This document shows positions 42,570 through 50,207 of a stretch of 64,000 nucleotides of DNA, piece by piece (the stretch's first letter is position 1; each line of letters starts with the position of its first letter). This stretch comes from Robiginitalea sp. (lineage in GTDB: Bacteria > Bacteroidota > Bacteroidia > Flavobacteriales > Flavobacteriaceae). Under the pieces are notes generated by a model. That model had not been told where the DNA came from. It ran no database searches and saw only the letters and a program-made list of their open reading frames with translations. Location: assembly GCA_024638915.1 (NCBI GenBank), contig JAHEJJ010000001.1, forward strand, positions 1-64,000. The letters run 5' to 3'. The position numbers and the translations under genes are program-made.

Positions 42570-42926
42570 ATGAGATCGTTTTTAATGATTCTTTTAGTAC
42601 TGCTCTCCTTTCAATGGGCTCGGGGACAGCAAAGCGCGGAGGAACCTAAAGTCGGGGAAATCCTTGTAATGGGTCCTTATTATGGGATGGAATACGAACA
42701 CGTTCATTTTCCAAAACTCAATTTAATTCTGAAAAGAGGAGGTATTGGAAACTGGACGAGCCTTAGGGGAACCAAAGTATTTGTAAAAGAGAAGTACCAA
42801 AACAGTGATGGTGAATTTTTTGCAGTGTTGGAGCGCACAGATGGGCGGCCGTTTTTAAAAGTTATACCGTCTGTTACAACTTCCTTTAAGCAAGCCCTGG
42901 AATCGGGAGAATTAAGGAGTTTATAA
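42570..42926 (+). CDS. Small secreted protein, member 2 of a pair
   Basis: 118 residues with a signal peptide (FLMILLVLLSFQWARGQ). Contains EILVMGPYYGMEYEHVHFP and later LERTDGRPFLKVIPSV. It shares the L-x-R-x-DGR-x-F element with the gene 41 bases upstream and is probably a diverged duplicate. Same strand and likely same transcript. Convergent with the LysR gene. Function unknown. Confidence 0.6.
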   Translation: MRSFLMILLVLLSFQWARGQQSAEEPKVGEILVMGPYYGMEYEHVHFPKLNLILKRGGIGNWTSLRGTKVFVKEKYQNSDGEFFAVLERTDGRPFLKVIPSVTTSFKQALESGELRSL

Positions 42927-42966
42927 AAAGTAATATTTGAATTTGCAGGTTTTTATTGCCTAATTC

Positions 42967-43122
42967 TCATTCACCAACCATAATGGTGAAGCCTATGCCA
43001 GAAATAAAGCCAGAAGGCATGAATCCGCCACCAGCCGATAGGTTACCTTCATAAACGTTATCGGTCTGCCCCAGGTATGGCTGTACGGAATAAGCCTTTA
43101 GTAATCCGAGATCCAGTCGAAA
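42967..43122 (-). pseudogene. Possible remnant of an outer-membrane-type protein C-terminus
   Basis: On the minus strand, in a frame different from the LysR gene, about 50 codons end at a TGA and read in part LLKAYSVQPYLGQTDNVYEG and then GGGFMPSGFISGIGFTIMVG. The alternating Gly/aromatic/hydrophobic pattern is like the last strands of an exported beta-barrel, and the codon use is protein-like. The 5' part overlaps the end of the LysR gene and no start or signal is visible. It is either a relic cut off by insertion of the neighbouring gene or a chance frame. No family was identified. Confidence 0.3.
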
Positions 43123-44021
43123 TTCTTTCGGATTATCTCCTCCTTTTTCTCTGCGATGAATTCCAAAAAAGCATTCGCTGCAGGGGATTGCTTTTTGGCT
43201 TTCAGCCAGACCAGATTCCAGCGCGTGCTTATGGGCAGGCCTTTCATCGGCACGATCCATAATTCCTTGTTCCTGAGCTCATTCTTGATTCCGATCAGCG
43301 GCATGATGGAACATCCCAGTCCGGCAACGACCGCCTGTTTAACCGCCTCATTGGAGGTCAGTTCCAGCTTCCGCTGTGCCGGGATTTTTCTTGCTGCAAT
43401 ATAGGTTTCCATAGCATTGCGCGTGGCCGACCCATTTTCCCGGTAGATGAGCGGAAATTTCGAAATTATTTTTTTTTCGTCCTTCTGCGCTGTGAAATCG
43501 AAAAGAGAACTAGCCACAAAATAAAGCTTGTTTTCCATCAACGGAACGGTATCGATCTCCAGGTTTTTGGGCAGTACAGAGACCATGGCAAAGTCCACTT
43601 CATTCTGTCCAAGATTTTCCACTACATATGTCTTGTTGGTCACATCCATTGCCAATTCGATACCGGGATGAGCTCTCATAAAATCGGATAAAAAATATGG
43701 CATTACATATTTTCCGGTAGACACTACTGAAATATTTAACTTCCCGGACAACAGTCCCCGGTACGACAGGGATTTGTGGTTTATGGCATTCACCTCATCG
43801 AGAATCTTACGGGCAGCCAGTTCAATCTCCCGGCCGAATTCAGTAATGTATAGTTGCCTGCCCACTACTTCGGTAAGTGGGATGGCGATCTGATCCTGCA
43901 GGTTTTTAAGCTGAATTGAAACCGCAGGTTGTGTTAAATGCAATGCCTCAGCGGCCCTGGTTATACTTTGGTGCTGAGCGATGGTCAGGAATACCTTTAG
44001 CTGATGTAATGTATAATACAT
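43098..44021 (-). CDS. LysR-family regulator, probably controlling the bicarbonate transporter cluster
   Basis: 307 residues with the LysR HTH (LKVFLTIAQHQSITRAAEAL then HLTQPAVSIQLKNLQ) at residues 8-45 and a two-lobed effector-binding domain. It resembles the CbbR/CmpR branch in organisation. It is divergent from the genes leading to an SbtA transporter, and an inverted repeat lies eight bases from its start, so it most likely senses carbon status and controls the divergent cluster and itself. The CmpR/CbbR link is inferred from genomic context only. Confidence 0.88.
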   Translation of the reverse strand: MYYTLHQLKVFLTIAQHQSITRAAEALHLTQPAVSIQLKNLQDQIAIPLTEVVGRQLYITEFGREIELAARKILDEVNAINHKSLSYRGLLSGKLNISVVSTGKYVMPYFLSDFMRAHPGIELAMDVTNKTYVVENLGQNEVDFAMVSVLPKNLEIDTVPLMENKLYFVASSLFDFTAQKDEKKIISKFPLIYRENGSATRNAMETYIAARKIPAQRKLELTSNEAVKQAVVAGLGCSIMPLIGIKNELRNKELWIVPMKGLPISTRWNLVWLKAKKQSPAANAFLEFIAEKKEEIIRKNFDWISDY

Positions 44022-44028
44022 AAAAATG

Positions 44029-44050
44029 ATTTATATATAGTATAATAAAT
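44029..44050. promoter_or_regulatory. Inverted repeat, candidate LysR operator
   Basis: ATTTAT (44029-44034) and ATAAAT (44045-44050), with further partly matched inner bases (ATAT and ATA), form an AT-rich palindrome of 22 bases. It lies 8 bases before the LysR start and about 117 bases before the divergent gene. This arrangement is typical of LysR autoregulation sites of the T-N11-A kind. Confidence 0.5.
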
Positions 44051-44166
44051 ATAAATAAAATTATATGGATATTTCGTTAGACCTTTGCATTAATAAAAGG
44101 TTATTTCCCTAAATGAGTATACTGCGGGAGATTTAAGCAAAAGTTCAACTAAACAATAAAAATTAC

Positions 44167-44475
44167 ATGGAACCTAAAAAAATTACTAGAGAGGTCGCAA
44201 GAGAACAAAAGATCAGATTGGTTGATGGTGAATTCACTCCGTCTGAAGCCTGTGATATTGTAAATGCCCTATTCGATCAAAAAATCAACTTTCACAAAAT
44301 ACAACGCCTTTCCCTGTGGGAAGGGGATGTTAACGCCAATGCTTCTTTTCCGAACAGCAGGATTGAAGAACTGGAAGCAGAGAAGATCAAGTTCAAAGAG
44401 TACATGAAGACTGCCAGAGAAGGAGGTTCTATGGTTAAGATCAAAGGGAACCTCGATATTTCCTTTATACGTTAA
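44167..44475 (+). CDS. Small cytosolic protein, paralogue 1, in the bicarbonate transporter cluster
   Basis: 102 residues, soluble, no signal. The core IRLVDGEFTPSEACDIVNAL, then FDQKINFHKIQRL, then RIEELEAEKIKFKEYMKTAR, ending in a beta-strand MVKIKGNLDISFI, aligns with the next gene at L-V-[DE]-G-x-F, A-x-D-[IV], L-x3-K-I, R-I-E-x-L and A-R-x-x-G. It is not a PII-like protein (no T-loop or PII fold pattern), so it is not SbtB. First gene divergent from LysR. A regulatory or assembly role for the transporter is inferred from location. Confidence 0.65.
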   Translation: MEPKKITREVAREQKIRLVDGEFTPSEACDIVNALFDQKINFHKIQRLSLWEGDVNANASFPNSRIEELEAEKIKFKEYMKTAREGGSMVKIKGNLDISFIR

Positions 44476-44598
44476 AAAGGGTAATCCAGAGAGCTTAATA
44501 CCAATTTGAGCATCTGTGGACATTATCTGTCCGCATAGAAGTGCGATTTTCCTGATCGCCCTGCTCTCTTATGCCCATTCTGACCGGACATATAAAAT

Positions 44599-44994
44599 TT
44601 GGAATTCTGGGATCTTAAAAAAATCAGAAATAAAGACCAGCATAACTTTGCAGATTTGACTCTTGAAACAGAAAATATACAATTGGTGGAAGGGCAATTT
44701 AATGCCATCGATGCTGCCGACGTTTTGATTTCTCTCCTCAATGATAAAATACGCTATCATACTATTAAGTCGATGAATATGAGTGTGGAAAACGCTTCGC
44801 GTAACCACTCGCTCATGCGCATAGAGGCACTGCAACAATCAAAAAACAGAATCCTGGAGCTGGTGGTAAAAGCCAGAAAAACGGGCAAATGGGTTGAAAT
44901 AGACAGCGCTATTCAAATAAAACTTATCGAACGTCCTTCCGCTAAAAGCGAGGGATCTAAACAGGATTATGGATTTACATCTGTTGGTGGATAA
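44599..44994 (+). CDS. Small cytosolic protein, paralogue 2, overlapping sbtA
   Basis: 131 residues from a TTG at 44599, with an in-frame stop directly upstream and no earlier ATG; a second TTG at 44656 gives a start matching paralogue 1 better. The core IQLVEGQFNAIDAADVLISL, then LNDKIRYHTIKSM, then RIEALQQSKNRILELVVKAR, ending WVEIDSAIQIKLI, repeats paralogue 1. The C-terminal 26 bases overlap the sbtA start, so translation is coupled. The lack of an ATG may reflect translational control or a lost start. Function unknown. Confidence 0.65.
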   Translation: MEFWDLKKIRNKDQHNFADLTLETENIQLVEGQFNAIDAADVLISLLNDKIRYHTIKSMNMSVENASRNHSLMRIEALQQSKNRILELVVKARKTGKWVEIDSAIQIKLIERPSAKSEGSKQDYGFTSVGG

Positions 44995-45931
44995 TCTCAC
45001 CAATCCCGCATTGCTATTTTTCTTTTTGGGGATTTTGGCAGTGCGGTTAAAGAGCGATCTGGAAATACCTCAGAATTCATCCAAGTTTATATCGCTCTAC
45101 CTTTTGTTTTCCATTGGATTTAAAGGCGGACAAGAACTGGCGCATAGCGAACTGAATCTGGATATCCTATGGGCATTGCTCTTCGGGATCTTTCTGGCAC
45201 TCATCGTACCTTTCTACACCTTCTTTATTCTAAGAAAGAAATTCAGTGTTGAAAACTCCGGAGCCATAGCGGCAGCATACGGCTCGGTCAGTGCGGTAAC
45301 CTTTGTTACAGCCGTGGCCTATTTAGAGATCGAACAGATTCCTTTTGGAGGGCATATGGTTGCGGTCATGGCCCTCATGGAAGCCCCTTCGATTATTGTT
45401 GGTGTTTTAATGATGGCGGTTTTTTCTAAAGAAAAGGTGAGTTTTAAGATCAATGGTGTCTGTAAACATGCCTTAACCAATGGGAGCGTGCTACTGATCC
45501 TGGGAAGCCTTTTGATCGGTTTCCTCGCCAGTGAACATCAGGCACGTGGCATTGAACCATTTACAACAGATATTTTTAAAGGATTTTTAGCGGTTTTTTT
45601 GCTCGATATGGGAATTACCAGTGGCAAGAAGCTTAAAGACTTCCTCAGTCAGGGACGTTTTGCTTTTTTGTTCGCCATTGTAATACCTCTGGTCAACGGA
45701 TGCCTTGTGGCGCTGGCCAGCAGTAGTTTTGTGCCTGGGATCGGAAACCGATTTCTCTTTGCTATACTGGCGGCCAGCGCTTCATATATCGCCGTTCCCG
45801 CTGCTATGAGACTGGCAGCACCGAAAGCTAATCCCAGCCTGTATTTGCCTATGGCGCTCGCTATCACCTTTCCGTTTAATATTACATTGGGCATGCCCCT
45901 TTATTTATTCATCATCGAAGCGATTCAGTAG
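44969..45931 (+). CDS. sbtA: SbtA-type sodium-dependent bicarbonate transporter
   Basis: 320 residues, about ten membrane helices. The N-terminal half has FFFLGILAVRLKSDLEIP, the signature of the family, then LYLLFSIGFKGGQELA with the conserved GFKGG; the second half repeats the fold with FLAVFLLDMGITSGKKL and AAPKANPSLYLPMALAITFPF. SbtA imports HCO3- with Na+ in cyanobacteria; homologues occur in marine flavobacteria, where imported carbon may feed anaplerotic fixation. The cytosolic loop that binds SbtB is short here. It overlaps the small paralogue gene by 26 bases and is the last gene of the cluster. No carbonic anhydrase is in the window. Confidence 0.9.
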   Translation: MDLHLLVDNLTNPALLFFFLGILAVRLKSDLEIPQNSSKFISLYLLFSIGFKGGQELAHSELNLDILWALLFGIFLALIVPFYTFFILRKKFSVENSGAIAAAYGSVSAVTFVTAVAYLEIEQIPFGGHMVAVMALMEAPSIIVGVLMMAVFSKEKVSFKINGVCKHALTNGSVLLILGSLLIGFLASEHQARGIEPFTTDIFKGFLAVFLLDMGITSGKKLKDFLSQGRFAFLFAIVIPLVNGCLVALASSSFVPGIGNRFLFAILAASASYIAVPAAMRLAAPKANPSLYLPMALAITFPFNITLGMPLYLFIIEAIQ

Positions 45932-45994
45932 GCTGAAATGAGCCGTTTCGTCCCCAGACAGCTTAAATTGACGAAATAATCTTAGGATCATACC

Positions 45995-46417
45995 TTATTT
46001 CTGCATTTTCAAATAATAGTCTGTAGAATGTTTTCCAGAGCCATAGAACAGAAAGAATATACACACCAGGAATACAACCGAACTCAGAATAAGGTTGGTG
46101 CTGTTCATCTCACCCAAAAAGTTGGTCAGAATGGCCCCTGTCAAAAGCGGAAACTGGACTAACACCGCCCACCGGGTCAAAAGGCCAATGATAATAAAGA
46201 AGCCCCCTGCAAAGTGGGCGAAAGGTATGTAATGTAAAATAAACCAGCTAGCAGGCCAATCTTTAAAGGGCTCCATGACCACGGCCATCACCACCGGTTC
46301 GGACATGAATTCTATACCTTTTACGATCAGAAATACTCCTAAGGCCACCCGCAGTAAATCAAGCGGAACATAGGTGTGGGAATTCGCCCATTTGTTCAAA
46401 GTCTTGATTCTTCCCAT
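45995..46417 (-). CDS. DoxX-family membrane protein
   Basis: 140 residues with four hydrophobic segments (LLRVALGVFLIVKGIEFM; FAGGFFIIIGLLTRWAVLV; LLTGAILTNFLG; LILSSVVFLVCIFFLFYGSG), the standard layout of DoxX/YphA-like proteins. No catalytic motif is visible; members may interact with respiratory or redox partners. It is single, on the minus strand, convergent with sbtA. Function by family only. Confidence 0.8.
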   Translation of the reverse strand: MGRIKTLNKWANSHTYVPLDLLRVALGVFLIVKGIEFMSEPVVMAVVMEPFKDWPASWFILHYIPFAHFAGGFFIIIGLLTRWAVLVQFPLLTGAILTNFLGEMNSTNLILSSVVFLVCIFFLFYGSGKHSTDYYLKMQK

Positions 46418-46652
46418 TATTCGACAATTTGAGTTACTATTCTATCTTCAAAATACTCATTATTAAGGATATAATAATTTACTGCTTTTTTAGATCAACC
46501 TGAGATCAACCGGTAACTTATCGTTATCGTTCGGACAGAAAATACATTATTTCATCCTTTGAGATTATGATTTAAAGCATTTATGGAATATTATCGCCCG
46601 GTTCTTCGCTTTTCTGGAGGACGAAAAATTTATATTAATCAACGCTATAATT

Positions 46653-47177
46653 ATGAAGAATTTTATCCTATTTTTTGCAGGCTTAACGCTTTTAGCGGGT
46701 TGTCAGGAGAAAGCTGCTCCAGTTCAACAAGCCGAGGTAATGGAAGTGGACCCTAATCTCGAAAAATTTAACCAGAATGTTGAAACCGCAAAAGCTTATC
46801 TCCAGGCGTTTTGTGAAAAGGATTCTACCAAACTGTTTTCCTATGTAAGTGATGACTTTCTCTGGTCACCACCCAGTGTAGGCCGCGATAGTCTGCCAAG
46901 GGAAACCTGGGAAGAAGCCATGAAAGGATTTATGGCCGCCTATAATGATATAGAATTCACCGAAGGCCAATACTTTGCTGGTCTCGATGAAAATCAGAAA
47001 CCCAACGGAGATGTACGTGTCTATGGGTTGTGGAAATCTAAGATGGCCGACTCAGGTGCGGAGCAACGTCTTAAGTGGTATGGCGTATTGTTTTTTAACG
47101 ATGAAGGAAAGGTGATTCATTCGGCAGAATGGTACGACACCGCGGATCTCACCAGAGCCTATGAGGGAGCTGAATAG
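46653..47177 (+). CDS. Lipoprotein with SnoaL/NTF2-like domain
   Basis: 174 residues. A lipobox LLAGC at about residues 13-17 ends a short signal. The domain after residue 40 (AKAYLQAFCEKDSTKLFSYV, then WSPPSVGRDSLPRETWEEAM, then WKSKMADSGAEQRLKWYGVL) has the order of helices and strands of SnoaL-like/NTF2-like folds: a helix, a region with a conserved aromatic, and the curved sheet. Such domains bind small ligands or isomerise ketones. Followed by a terminator. Substrate unknown. Confidence 0.75.
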   Translation: MKNFILFFAGLTLLAGCQEKAAPVQQAEVMEVDPNLEKFNQNVETAKAYLQAFCEKDSTKLFSYVSDDFLWSPPSVGRDSLPRETWEEAMKGFMAAYNDIEFTEGQYFAGLDENQKPNGDVRVYGLWKSKMADSGAEQRLKWYGVLFFNDEGKVIHSAEWYDTADLTRAYEGAE

Positions 47178-47191
47178 GTCAGAGAATTATA

Positions 47192-47215
47192 AAACCCCGG
47201 AAAAACCGGGGTTTT
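47192..47215 (+). terminator. Rho-independent terminator
   Basis: AAACCCCGG and CCGGGGTTT pair perfectly around AAAAA and run into TTAAAT, 17 bases past the stop of the SnoaL-like gene. A-rich sequence on the left side allows use by the small minus-strand gene that stops at 47249 as well. Confidence 0.85.
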
Positions 47216-47248
47216 TAAATAATAGAAAATGATATCCGATAGGCCAAA

Positions 47249-47425
47249 TTATCTGCCCGCCAAGGTGTTGTCTAATCCGCCGAACGATTGGGCAAGCTCA
47301 TAATGAAACTCGTTAAACAAATCTGGCGAATAGTTATGGTGTATGGCAAACAGAAGAAAGAAAATGGCTAATATTAGTATATACAATGAACTTCGCTGGA
47401 CAAAAAGGATTTTAGAATCAGGCAT
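47249..47425 (-). CDS. 58-residue single-pass membrane protein
   Basis: ATG at 47425, stop at 47249-47251. One hydrophobic helix (LYILILAIFFLLFAIHH) is followed by a polar region NYSPDLFNEFHYELAQSFGG and an end LDNTLAGR. The terminator at 47192-47215 follows its stop. The frame is short, but its composition and flanking terminator support a real gene. No family recognised. Confidence 0.5.
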   Translation of the reverse strand: MPDSKILFVQRSSLYILILAIFFLLFAIHHNYSPDLFNEFHYELAQSFGGLDNTLAGR

Positions 47426-47541
47426 GGTATTAGGCTATCACAATATCCTAAAACTATAAAATTAATTTTTAATTAACAAATCCTTAACATTTATAAAAAG
47501 ACATAATACACTATATGTAAGTCTTTTAGAAGACTTGCAGT

Positions 47542-47877
47542 CTAGTTGTCGAGAGAATCCATATCGATCCCAGCTTCGAGCAAAATATTGAAAATGAGCC
47601 TGTATTCATCCTTACTGAACTCCCCGTCGGCATTTGCCATTTCATTTAACAGGACGGCGAGCGCCTGTTTTTTCTTACTGCTCATGCCTTTGAGAATCAT
47701 CATACATTCCTTGGCAGTAATGGCTCTGGCCTCTTCTACCAAGGCACGGTCGAACTTAAGAATGGTCATAAGCTGGGAGAGGAATTCCACTTCCTCCTGT
47801 TTGACGCGTCCATCGACCAAAATCACCTCATCCACAGCCTTGACGATCGCAAGTTTTTCTGCTAGATTAAAATCCAT
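47542..47877 (-). CDS. TerB-like domain protein
   Basis: 111 residues, all-alpha. The pattern EVILVDGRVKQEEVEFLSQL and later NEMANADGEFSKDEYRLIF gives two DG(R/E)-x-x-x-E[EV] acidic metal-binding-like segments, as in the TerB/tellurite-resistance domain. No membrane or signal segment, so cytosolic. TerB-like proteins act in stress responses whose mechanism is unsettled. Monocistronic, divergent from the DUF418 gene. Confidence 0.75.
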   Translation of the reverse strand: MDFNLAEKLAIVKAVDEVILVDGRVKQEEVEFLSQLMTILKFDRALVEEARAITAKECMMILKGMSSKKKQALAVLLNEMANADGEFSKDEYRLIFNILLEAGIDMDSLDN

Positions 47878-48058
47878 ATATCCAATTTTTAAGAGGTATA
47901 CAAGGTAAAGAAAATTCTTCAGGCCTCCTTATGAATATGATAAGCATTCAAGGTGGATTTATAATCAGCTCGAATCGTATGAATTACAGTGTTTTTTTAA
48001 CAGATATTATCTTTTAAAAGACAAAAAATATTAGAAAACAACCTTAAACTGAATCAAG

Positions 48059-49363
48059 ATGACAAACAATGGTGGGCTGTTAGGTCCTGTTACTACTTCA
48101 GAACGTATCCGATCCCTGGATGTATTGAGAGGGGTTGCACTCCTGGGAATTTTATTGATGAATATCACGGGGTTTGGGCTGGTATTTATGGCCTATGTAG
48201 ATCCAACCGTACAGGGAGGGGCAGATGGTTATAATCTCTTGGCCTGGCTAATAAATAATATGTTTTTTGAGGGTACAATGAGAGCCTTATTTTCGATGCT
48301 TTTTGGCGTTGGTATGGTGCTGATGACTTCGCGGATGATCAATCGCGGTGGGGGTATTGAGGTGGCCGACATATACTACAGGCGGACAATTTGGTTACTT
48401 ATATTCGGGTTGATCCACGGTTATTTAATCTTATGGACAGGCGACATTCTTTTTGCATACGGACTATGGGGATTGTTTCTTTTCCCATTCCGAAACACAA
48501 ACCCCAAAAAACTGATCACTGCGGTGGTGGTATTAACCCTTATTGGGGTAGGCTTGCAATATGGCAAGTATAGTAAACTTGGGGAATACAAAATGCAATA
48601 TGAAGCCGCCCAGTCTTATAGTGAAGGCCAGGAGCTGCCAAAGGAGGTAAGGGAAGGTAAAGAAGCCTGGGAAGGAATAGTTGCCGAACTGAAACCAGAT
48701 AAAGAGAAGATTGTGGAAGATACCGAGAGTATGCATAAGGGATACCTCGATCTGGTCTTGTTCCTTGCCCCGGTAAACCGGATGATGCAGACTACCTTTA
48801 ACTACGATTATAATCCCTGGGATGTTTTGGCCATGATGCTCCTTGGTATAGCGCTGTTCAAAATGGGTGTGATCACAGCTCAGTTAAAGATGAAATCCTA
48901 TCTCCTAATGGTGCTGATCGGTTATGGGATCGGGATACCGATCAATTACTACGAATCCAATATATTGCTGGAAAACGAATTTTCTATACTTTCCTTTTAC
49001 GAATCGGGGCTCACCTATCCCTTTGGGCGTATAGCGATGTCCTTTGGCCACATCGGGCTTGTGATGATCTTTTGTAAACTCAATATTCTCGGATTTCTGA
49101 GGAATGCTCTTTCGGCAGTCGGGAGAATGGCGCTTACTAACTATATCATGCATTCGGTGATTTGTGCATTTGTATTTACAGGCATAGGATTTTCACTCTT
49201 TGGAAAACTACAGCGGTATGAACTTTACTACGTGGTATTTGCCATTTGGCTTTTTCAACTTATCGCCAGTCCGATTTGGTTAAAATATTACCGCTTTGGG
49301 CCTTTAGAGTGGTTGTGGAGAACGCTTACCTATAAGAAATTACAACCTTTTAGAAGGAAATAA
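48059..49363 (+). CDS. DUF418-family membrane protein (YeiB-like)
   Basis: 434 residues with about nine hydrophobic segments. The N-terminal RIRSLDVLRGVALLGILLMN is the signature of the DUF418/acyltransferase-3-like superfamily, and the C-terminal third contains FGRIAMSFGHIGLVMI followed by GRMALTNYIMHSVI and the GPLEWLWRTLTY ending typical of DUF418. The charged loop around residues 180-235 is variable. The superfamily includes membrane acyltransferases; no substrate can be given. It is convergent with the TauE/SafE gene. Confidence 0.88.
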   Translation: MTNNGGLLGPVTTSERIRSLDVLRGVALLGILLMNITGFGLVFMAYVDPTVQGGADGYNLLAWLINNMFFEGTMRALFSMLFGVGMVLMTSRMINRGGGIEVADIYYRRTIWLLIFGLIHGYLILWTGDILFAYGLWGLFLFPFRNTNPKKLITAVVVLTLIGVGLQYGKYSKLGEYKMQYEAAQSYSEGQELPKEVREGKEAWEGIVAELKPDKEKIVEDTESMHKGYLDLVLFLAPVNRMMQTTFNYDYNPWDVLAMMLLGIALFKMGVITAQLKMKSYLLMVLIGYGIGIPINYYESNILLENEFSILSFYESGLTYPFGRIAMSFGHIGLVMIFCKLNILGFLRNALSAVGRMALTNYIMHSVICAFVFTGIGFSLFGKLQRYELYYVVFAIWLFQLIASPIWLKYYRFGPLEWLWRTLTYKKLQPFRRK

Positions 49364-49381
49364 TGCCGGGTAACGATCCGA

Positions 49382-50119
49382 TCATCTGAAGAGGATCAGG
49401 ATCGCCCCCAGTCCGGTGAGAATCAGGATGAGTTTCCTGTAAAACTTCTCCCGGATCACTTTTACGAGCCGAACACCGGTAAAAAGGCCCAGAAATAGCA
49501 CGGGGAGCAGTTTTAAATTAACCAAAAGAGTCTCAGGCCGTACCGTTTGCCAGACAAAGAAATGAAAAGGCATTTTTACCATATTCGTTATAAAAAAAAG
49601 CCAGGCTGCTGTCCCGATAAATTCTTTTTTGGGCAGGCGCATAGCTAAGAAATAGATGTTGGAGAAGGCACCGGCCAGATTCCCTAACATGGTGGCAATT
49701 CCAGCAGTAATCCCCATAAACCCGGCAAAAGCCCAATGACGCGGAACGAGCTTTGATTTCCTTAGATCCCACCAGTACATCACCACCACGCTGATCAGGA
49801 TGATGGTTACCATCCAGAATTTGAAACGGGCTTCCGGAAGGTCTTTTCCCAGAATTACTCCGATCAGAATTCCGGCTATCATCCAGGGAGCGAATTTTAG
49901 AATATACTGCCAGCGGGCATGTCTGTTGTAGTACAACACCGCAAAAATATCACCTACAATGAGCATCGGCACGATCAATCCGGTAGACTCACGAGCGCCG
50001 AATGCCAGGGCCATCAAAGTTACCGTTACTAAAGCGATACCCTTTATCCCCGCTTTTGAAACTCCTAAAACAAAGGATGCAGCGTAGGCGAAAATCCAGG
50101 AGGTAAGCGATATTTCCAA
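49382..50119 (-). CDS. TauE/SafE-family anion permease
   Basis: 245 residues, about eight membrane helices. The family repeat appears as ASFVLGVSKAGIKGIALVTV at the N-terminus (the short loop with Gly, Lys and Gly) and again in AGITAGIATMLGNLAGAF. The start is a TTG at 50117-50119: an in-frame stop precedes it and the next ATG would remove the first helix, so a non-ATG start is required. Family members export sulfite, sulfonates or other anions. It is divergent from the SSS symporter gene. Substrate unknown. Confidence 0.85.
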   Translation of the reverse strand: MEISLTSWIFAYAASFVLGVSKAGIKGIALVTVTLMALAFGARESTGLIVPMLIVGDIFAVLYYNRHARWQYILKFAPWMIAGILIGVILGKDLPEARFKFWMVTIILISVVVMYWWDLRKSKLVPRHWAFAGFMGITAGIATMLGNLAGAFSNIYFLAMRLPKKEFIGTAAWLFFITNMVKMPFHFFVWQTVRPETLLVNLKLLPVLFLGLFTGVRLVKVIREKFYRKLILILTGLGAILILFR

Positions 50120-50207
50120 TTCCTATTGTTTGCCCGGTGGTTATTGACCCGGCCCATCAAAGGTATCTTAAAAAAATATATCTTTACGACACAACCAAAA
50201 CCAAGCT

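Noticed and set aside
44167-44994. SbtB/PII-like identity for the small proteins before sbtA
   Set aside because: No PII-type T-loop, no ferredoxin-like strand order, and the conserved motifs of the pair do not match PII proteins.
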